Assembly: GCA_019307645.1 (NCBI GenBank)
Contig: JAFDJF010000040.1
Location: forward strand, 1 to 9,726
Direction: 5' to 3'
DNA length: 9,726 nt
Source of the DNA: Deltaproteobacteria bacterium
GTDB lineage: Bacteria > Desulfobacterota > DSM-4660 > Desulfatiglandales > Desulfatiglandaceae
Positions 5,419 through 9,726 of this stretch are shown here, one piece after another. Positions within the stretch are counted from its first letter, which is position 1. Each line of letters begins with the position of its first letter. The notes below the pieces were generated by a model. The model had not been told where the DNA came from, did not search any database, and saw nothing but the letters and a program-made list of their open reading frames with translations. The translations under genes were made by a program, and so were the position numbers.

Positions 5419-6543
5419 ATGGATTTTGCGTTTAATGAAGAGCAGAAAATGCTCAGGGATTCGGCACGGAATTTTCTTAAATCCGAGTGTCCTAAAACCG
5501 TGATAGGTGAACTCGAAGAGAGCGAAAAGGGTTACTCGCCCAAATTGTGGAAGAAAATGGCCCAGCTCGACTGGATGAGTATTATCGTGCCCGAGGCCTA
5601 TAACGGCATGGGATGGAGCCTGCTTGATCTGGCCGTGCTCTTTGAGGAATTCGGGCGTGCGGCAATGCCCGGCCCCATGTTTGCCACGGTGATGGGAACG
5701 CTTGCCATCCTGGAAGGGGGAACAGAGGAACAGAAACAGAAATTTCTGCCTGAAGTTGTATCCGGAAAGCTCATCCTGACCCTGGCAATGGAGGAGCCCG
5801 ACGCGGTCTATGACCCCAAATATGTTTCTGCCCCTGCAACCGGCAATAATGACGGTTACGTTATTAACGGCACCAAACTTTTTGTCCCCTATGCCCATGT
5901 GGCCGATTACCTCCTGGTGGTGGCAAGAACTGCGGGGGCACCGGGCGATGAGAAAGGGATTACCTTATTTGCGGTTGATGCCAAGTCCCCGGGCATCAAC
6001 CTTACCCCAGTGAAAACCATTGCGGCGGATAAACAGTTTCAGGTGGATTTTGACAACGTATCTGTTTCATCCGATGATGTCCTCGGAAACCCGGGTGAAG
6101 GCATTTCCATGGTCAGGTCTGTTCTTGAAAAGGCTGCGGCAATACAATGTGCTGAGGCGGCCGGCGGTGCGCAGCAGGAACTGGAGATGACTGCCAAATA
6201 TACCAAAGAGCGGGAACAGTTTGATCGGCCCATCGGAACTTTTCAGGCCGTGCAGCATCGACTGGCAGACATGTACATCGATGCCCGGGCTGCCCGATGG
6301 ACAACCTATCAGGCGGTGTGGCGCCTGAGCGAGGGAATGCCGGCATCGAGAGAACTGGCCATTGCCAAGGCCATTACCAGCAAGGCCTGCCAGCGAGTTG
6401 CCTTCAGCGCCCAGCAGCTTCATGGCGGCATCGGCGTTGACATGGACTATGACCTGCATTTTTATTACCGCAGGGCAAAGGCATTCGAACTCAAGTTTGG
6501 CACGCCCTCCTTTCATCTGGAAGCGCTTGGCGCTGAAATATAA
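5419..6543 (+). CDS. Acyl-CoA dehydrogenase, non-catalytic-type partner subunit
   Basis: This 374-residue protein starts MDFAFNEEQKML at ATG with AAAGGTGG (5404-5411) seven bases upstream. The acyl-CoA dehydrogenase landmarks are present: WMSIIVPEAYNGMGWS, LTLAMEEPDA in place of the usual TE.xAGSD flavin motif, YVINGTKLFVPYAHVADYLLVVART, then the well kept REQFDRPIGTFQAVQHRLADM and QLHGGIGVDMDYDLH motifs. The first flavin motif is degenerate. Both known catalytic Glu positions seem lost: helix G reads VLEKAAAIQCAEA, with Ala at the aligned site, and the C-terminal EGT site reads FGT. This fits the flavin-contributing, base-less subunit of an alpha2beta2 dehydrogenase with the gene 67 bp upstream. 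Electron acceptor would be ETF. Acting alone as a homotetramer seems unlikely, but the residue assignments are by eye. Confidence 0.9.
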   Translation: MDFAFNEEQKMLRDSARNFLKSECPKTVIGELEESEKGYSPKLWKKMAQLDWMSIIVPEAYNGMGWSLLDLAVLFEEFGRAAMPGPMFATVMGTLAILEGGTEEQKQKFLPEVVSGKLILTLAMEEPDAVYDPKYVSAPATGNNDGYVINGTKLFVPYAHVADYLLVVARTAGAPGDEKGITLFAVDAKSPGINLTPVKTIAADKQFQVDFDNVSVSSDDVLGNPGEGISMVRSVLEKAAAIQCAEAAGGAQQELEMTAKYTKEREQFDRPIGTFQAVQHRLADMYIDARAARWTTYQAVWRLSEGMPASRELAIAKAITSKACQRVAFSAQQLHGGIGVDMDYDLHFYYRRAKAFELKFGTPSFHLEALGAEI

Positions 6544-6569
6544 ACTTCCCCACAAAAGGACTACAACTC

Positions 6570-7064
6570 ATGCCAAGGCCACTCGTTTTTTCACGAAACA
6601 GATGTACCGCGGTCGAACAGCTTGATGAACAGACCCTTAAATCGACCTGCCGTCTTCAGGACCCGCTGACTGATGCCTTTGTTCAAATAACAGTCAAACT
6701 GCCGGATCTTGAGATTACCAGCGTTGCCGGTGAATTTTATCGTACATGTCAGGATGAATGTCTGGACATCACCCAGGCCTTTGAGAAAATAAAGGGCGTC
6801 AGAATAGGTTCGGGAATGCTTAAGATTATCAAGGGACTTGTTGCAGAAGCCACTGACTGCAGGCAACTGGGGTTTATGATAGAAGAATGCTGTCAGGGGG
6901 TGATCTTGTCCTTCACGAAGGATCAGTTACTTCAGCTTCCTGAAGGTGAAGAAATTCCTGTGGAACAATACCAGCAGATGGTCAGAGACAATGTCAGACT
7001 TTTCAATCGCTGTGCAGCATTTTCACCCGGAAGTTCAATGGTCGAAGGCATTGATTTGACCTAG
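6570..7064 (+). CDS. DUF2889-family protein
   Basis: This 164-residue protein starts at ATG with AAAAGG about ten bases upstream, 26 bp after the dehydrogenase stop, so it probably belongs to the same transcript. The pattern of a short N-terminal strand region, DPLTDAFVQITVKLPDLEITSVAGEF, a Cys pair (YRTCQDEC, Cys60 and Cys64), the GVRIGSGMLKIIKGLV segment and a Cys near residue 97 match my memory of DUF2889, a family without assigned function that is often found next to acyl-CoA metabolism genes. No signal peptide, membrane helix or catalytic motif is visible. The next gene carries a related N-terminal domain with similarly spaced Cys, so the two may interact. A hotdog-like or structural role would be speculation. 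The gene is real; the family call is moderate. Confidence 0.78.
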   Translation: MPRPLVFSRNRCTAVEQLDEQTLKSTCRLQDPLTDAFVQITVKLPDLEITSVAGEFYRTCQDECLDITQAFEKIKGVRIGSGMLKIIKGLVAEATDCRQLGFMIEECCQGVILSFTKDQLLQLPEGEEIPVEQYQQMVRDNVRLFNRCAAFSPGSSMVEGIDLT

Positions 7065-7093
7065 ATCGCGGGTAAAAAGGAAAAAGGATACGC

Positions 7094-8248
7094 ATGCTTA
7101 AATTCCAGCGAAACAAACTGGTTAGTATAAAAAAAGATGGGGACACCTTGGCCGTTCACGGTGTTCTGGATGATGATGTCTACGGTCTTGAAATTGATGT
7201 ATCCTTCAATATAGAAGATCTCAACATACTCTCTATCAAAGGAAAATGGAACAGATGGACAACCCCTGAATGCCTGAGAGCCTTACAGTTTCTCGGCGAA
7301 GCGGTTAATACAAGTGCTTATGAAAAGGATTTTACCCAGAAAATTTTCAAACTTGTAGGCCGCAAGGCGTGCAGGCACTACGCGAATCTTCTCGCAGAGT
7401 GCGGACACAGCGCAAGAGAAGCAGTCCGGCTCATGCAGTGGCAGGAGGCAAAATCCGATAATCCTGATCTGACATTTGATGAGTACACAAAAAGCGTATC
7501 CGCAGACCTTCCGTGGGTCTCAGCATCCGCATCAGTTTCCTCCGGCCAGGACCGGCCTGCGGACAAAAATGATATTGATCGGATTGTATATGAAAAGACA
7601 TTCGGAGGGACGCTGATCGATCTTCATGTGCACACCTATCCTGCTTCCCCTTGCAGCTCAGCGCCCGTAGATCAGCTTATCGAAGAGGCAAAGAGGATTG
7701 GTCTGGATGCTGTCTGTCTGACGGACCACAACCATGTCTGGCGCAAAAACGATGTTGAGGCGCTTCGGCAAAAGCATGGGTTTCTTGTCTTAAGTGGCAA
7801 TGAAATTACGACAAATCAGGGAGACATGCTTGTTTTCGGGCTGGAAAAGGACATTAAGGGGATTATCAGTCTGGAGGATTTGCGGGCTGAGGTTCTTAGC
7901 GCAGACGGTTTTATGATCGTTGCGCATCCGTTCCGGGGATTTCTTATCGTGGGCGTAGATGAGGTGGGCCTCACTCCGGAGAAGGCAATGACAAGGCCGC
8001 TGTTAAAGTCCGTTGATGCGGTGGAAGTAATGAACGGGAAAGTAACAAAAAAGGAAAATGATTTTGCTTCAAAAGTTGCGGCCGGGCTTGGCCTTCCTGC
8101 TACGGGCGGAAGTGATGCCCATGAAGTTTTTGAAGTGGGACGCTATGCAACCCGTTTTGATGATATTATAAATAATGAGCAGGATCTTGTTAATGCTTTG
8201 AAAGAGGGAAGATATTCACCGGTAGACATTTACGCACAGCACACTTGA
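7094..8248 (+). CDS. PHP-domain phosphoesterase with N-terminal DUF2889-like domain
   Basis: This 384-residue protein starts at ATG after an A-rich AAGGAAAAAGGA stretch (about 7077-7088). Residues 1 to about 115 resemble the preceding DUF2889 protein (FNIEDLNILSIKGKWNRW, Cys60, GRKACRHYANLL with Cys93). After a Ser/Ala-rich linker (about 140-160), residues 172-384 form a PHP domain with its metal ligands: LHVHT (His178, His180), LTDHNH (Asp211, His212, His214), GNEITT (Glu237), VAHPF (His278) and GGSDAH (Asp341, His343). PHP domains bind two or three metal ions and hydrolyse phosphoesters, as in histidinol phosphatase and the YciV nuclease. All ligands appear present, so it should be active. 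The substrate is unknown; context could suggest a CoA- or nucleotide-derived phosphate, but that is inference. It is a soluble cytoplasmic protein, 29 bp from its neighbour and likely co-transcribed. Confidence 0.85.
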   Translation: MLKFQRNKLVSIKKDGDTLAVHGVLDDDVYGLEIDVSFNIEDLNILSIKGKWNRWTTPECLRALQFLGEAVNTSAYEKDFTQKIFKLVGRKACRHYANLLAECGHSAREAVRLMQWQEAKSDNPDLTFDEYTKSVSADLPWVSASASVSSGQDRPADKNDIDRIVYEKTFGGTLIDLHVHTYPASPCSSAPVDQLIEEAKRIGLDAVCLTDHNHVWRKNDVEALRQKHGFLVLSGNEITTNQGDMLVFGLEKDIKGIISLEDLRAEVLSADGFMIVAHPFRGFLIVGVDEVGLTPEKAMTRPLLKSVDAVEVMNGKVTKKENDFASKVAAGLGLPATGGSDAHEVFEVGRYATRFDDIINNEQDLVNALKEGRYSPVDIYAQHT

Positions 8249-8295
8249 ATTCAGGTCCTGTATAGCAATTTTTTCATGAATATTAATCTAATAAT

Positions 8296-8300
8296 GAGGG
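8296..8300 (+). promoter_or_regulatory. Ribosome binding site deciding the DUF169 gene start
   Basis: GAGGG with a five-base spacer to ATG 8306. An earlier in-frame ATG at 8276 is preceded only by a T-rich stretch without a purine-rich motif, so 8306 (MKVKKDWEKL) is preferred. Confidence 0.7.
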
Positions 8301-8305
8301 ACGGC

Positions 8306-9049
8306 ATGAAGGTAAAAAAAGACTGGGAAAAACTGATCCGAAGGCTTGAGCTTCTGATGCGGCTTAAATCGTTTCCGGTGGCGTTCAAGATGCTGGAGAA
8401 AAAAGAGGCGCTGGACAGCATTCCTTTTATGCGAAGGGTGGGTAAGAAAAAAACCCTCTGCCAGCTTATTACACTGGTCAGAAATTTTGACTGGACTGTC
8501 GGCGCCGATGCAGACGATTTTGGGGGCCCCGGCTGCTCTTCGATCATCGGACTCTCAGATATTCCGGAATTCATGAAAGACGGCACATTTCGCAGTATTG
8601 TATGGGTAAAGACAAAAAAAGACGGTAAAAAATATGAGGCATCAATTCCAAGACTGCCCCTGGGGAAGTATGAAGCCGTTGCCATGGCGCCTCTGGTTTA
8701 CAACCCTTTTGAACCTGACATTGTGCTTATCTATGCAAATCCCGCCCAGATGATGCTTCTTATAAATTCACTTCAGTTTGAAAACTATGAAGTCATGGAG
8801 TTTTTCTGTGTGGGTGAGTCATCCTGTTCCGATGCAATAGCAAGGTGCTATCTGACCGGGAAACCGTCTTTGACAATCCCCTGTTATGGTGAGCGCAGAT
8901 ACGGGCATGCGCAGGACGAAGATATGGTTATGGCAGTCCCTGCAGATATGATGGAAAAAGCCCTTGCAGGCATGGAAGAATTATACCGCAGGGGAATACG
9001 TTATCCAATAAGCTATGCGGGAGCAGAACTTGAATACGTTATCCAATAA
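8306..9049 (+). CDS. DUF169-family protein, end altered by a frameshifting duplication
   Basis: The product is 247 residues. It begins with a charged helix and the LKSFPVAFKMLEKKEA segment, then a Cys (Cys52) in KKTLCQLITLVRN, GGPGCSSIIGL (Cys77), a central LPLGKYEAVAMAPL and VLIYANPAQMM core, and the FCVGESSCSDAIARCYLTGKPS region (Cys168, Cys174, Cys181) followed by IPCYGERRYG. These match DUF169, a family of unknown function common in anaerobes; six spread Cys could bind metal or a cofactor, but no defined motif is seen. Only residues up to about 242 are native. The last four (YVIQ) and the stop come from the second copy of a 38-bp tandem duplication read out of frame. Without the duplication the frame runs on into the CoaE-like gene. 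It may therefore be the first half of a split DUF169-CoaE fusion. Confidence 0.78.
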   Translation: MKVKKDWEKLIRRLELLMRLKSFPVAFKMLEKKEALDSIPFMRRVGKKKTLCQLITLVRNFDWTVGADADDFGGPGCSSIIGLSDIPEFMKDGTFRSIVWVKTKKDGKKYEASIPRLPLGKYEAVAMAPLVYNPFEPDIVLIYANPAQMMLLINSLQFENYEVMEFFCVGESSCSDAIARCYLTGKPSLTIPCYGERRYGHAQDEDMVMAVPADMMEKALAGMEELYRRGIRYPISYAGAELEYVIQ

Positions 9050-9071
9050 GCTATGCGGGAGCAGAACTTGA
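8994..9071 (+). repeat. 38-bp perfect tandem duplication, frameshifting
   Basis: Bases 8994-9033 recur exactly at 9032-9071, a period of 38 bp with 40 identical positions and abrupt loss of identity on both sides. Because 38 is not a multiple of three, the second copy is read in another frame and provides the TAA at 9047-9049. The perfection of the copies suggests a very recent event, or an assembly artefact. Confidence 0.95.
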
Positions 9072-9114
9072 TATCAGCCCGGTACTGCCTGAATCATACG
9101 GCAATATTGCCCAG

Positions 9115-9693
9115 GTGGAGAATCTTAAGGGGAATGGGAAACATCTGCTCCTTGGTGTAACAGGAGGCATAGCCACCGGGAAAACCGCTGTTGCCAATAT
9201 GCTTGAAGAGATGGGGGCTCCGATTATTGATTTTGATGTTCTCGCAAGAAAGGTTGTTGAGCCGGAGGAACCTGCCTGGAAGGAAATTGTCTCCTTCTTT
9301 GGCGAGCAGGTTCTTCAGGAAGACAGGACCCTGGACAGGAAAAAAATTTCCGGGATCGTTTTCAGCGATATCGAGAAAAGAAAGAAACTTGAGAGCTTTA
9401 CACACCCAAGGATCGGGGAGGAATTTATGAAACAGGTGGATGAAATCACTTCAAAAACACCTGATGCAGTGATTCAGGTAGTCATTCCCCTGCTGATTGA
9501 AGGCCATATGCAGCATATGTTTGACAAAATTCTCGTGGTATATCAGGAGGCTGAAAACATCATTGCATCTCAGCTACCCATTGATGAGAAGCTGGGGTAT
9601 GCCGACTTTGTTGTTAATAACGAAAAAACGCTTGATGACGCCAGAAAACAGGTTGAGGACCTGTGGCAGGACTTAAAAAACACAAAAAGCTAA
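9115..9693 (+). CDS. coaE: Dephospho-CoA kinase-like protein (CoaE), lid apparently deleted; possible C-terminal half of a split fusion
   Basis: Reading from GTG 9115 gives 192 residues, but this start has no ribosome binding site and no in-frame ATG lies before the P-loop. The frame is open further upstream to 9034, where it joins the DUF169 frame if one 38-bp copy is removed. CoaE phosphorylates the ribose 3'-OH of dephospho-CoA, the last step of CoA synthesis. Visible motifs are the P-loop GGIATGKT (17-24), IDFD (Asp39, Asp41), the FTHPRI segment (95-100), IPLLIEG (124-130), and KLGYADFVVNN with the closing helix. Between VVY (to 143) and EAENIIASQLPIDEK (from 145) the usual Q-x-x-R-L-x-x-R-D lid of about 17-20 residues is missing in frame, taking conserved Arg residues with it. 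Kinase activity is thus doubtful, and this may not be the cell's essential CoaE. Family membership is clear; state and start are uncertain. Confidence 0.8.
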   Translation: MENLKGNGKHLLLGVTGGIATGKTAVANMLEEMGAPIIDFDVLARKVVEPEEPAWKEIVSFFGEQVLQEDRTLDRKKISGIVFSDIEKRKKLESFTHPRIGEEFMKQVDEITSKTPDAVIQVVIPLLIEGHMQHMFDKILVVYQEAENIIASQLPIDEKLGYADFVVNNEKTLDDARKQVEDLWQDLKNTKS

Positions 9694-9702
9694 AAACTGA
9701 AT

Positions 9703-9726
9703 AACAGGATTACTGCCTGTTGTTTA
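9703..9726 (+). terminator. Possible intrinsic terminator, cut by the window end
   Basis: AACAGG (9703-9708) and CCTGTT (9716-9721) can form a six-pair stem with a seven-base loop ten bases after the CoaE-like stop, followed by GTTTA. The T-tract, if any, lies beyond the window, so the call is weak. Confidence 0.4.

Noticed and set aside
5413..5898. Minus-strand open frame of 161 codons opposite the second dehydrogenase
   Set aside because: It is antisense to a well supported gene, has no recognisable motif and no ribosome binding site; the same holds for 6067-6555 and the other antisense frames.

Overview
This 9.7-kb window looks like chromosomal DNA from an anaerobic bacterium, most likely a Desulfobacterota (deltaproteobacterial) sulfate reducer or relative. 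The lineage is inferred from the gene content (CoA-transferase, thiolase-like proteins with DUF35 Zn-ribbon partners, acyl-CoA dehydrogenase pairs) and from two kinds of degenerate GGTTCAG-type and GCTGGTTG-type repeats that I associate with such genomes. It is not proven by a marker gene. All recognisable genes lie on the plus strand, mostly with short gaps and their own Shine-Dalgarno sequences, so one or two long transcripts are likely. I saw no tRNA, rRNA, CRISPR array, integrase or complete insertion sequence.

Layout: 1-210 is the 3' end of a family I (SCOT-like) CoA-transferase subunit B. The 218-nt gap at 211-428 has no gene but holds nested inverted repeats. Next come two thiolase-fold proteins (429-1589, 1604-2773), a 192-bp MITE-like palindromic element inserted exactly at the second thiolase stop codon (2771-2966), two DUF35 Zn-ribbon/OB-fold proteins (3004-3561, 3606-4058), and two acyl-CoA dehydrogenases (4134-5351, 5419-6543). 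After these are two proteins with related DUF2889-like domains, the second fused to a PHP metal-dependent phosphoesterase domain (6570-7064, 7094-8248), then a DUF169 protein (8306-9049) and a dephospho-CoA-kinase-like protein (9115-9693). A possible partial terminator hairpin ends the window.

How they may work together: the first seven genes look like a module that activates an acid to its CoA thioester, desaturates it and cleaves a C-C bond. Almost every function comes as an adjacent divergent pair. The two dehydrogenases have complementary active-site halves. Both thiolase-like proteins appear to lack the nucleophilic Cys and the GHP His, as expected for Ltp2-type retro-aldol lyases that work with DUF35 partners rather than classical thiolases. 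This is reminiscent of side-chain degradation of sterols or other branched acyl-CoAs, with the BbsAB-type (benzylsuccinate pathway) thiolase as the alternative. The substrate cannot be told from this window.

The most striking local event is a 38-bp perfect tandem duplication at the end of the DUF169 gene. It shifts the frame and creates the stop codon. Removing one copy in silico joins DUF169 in frame with the downstream CoaE-like domain into a single protein of about 449 residues. The CoaE-like part also seems to lack about 17-20 residues of its lid, so this end of the locus may be decaying or a specialised paralogue.
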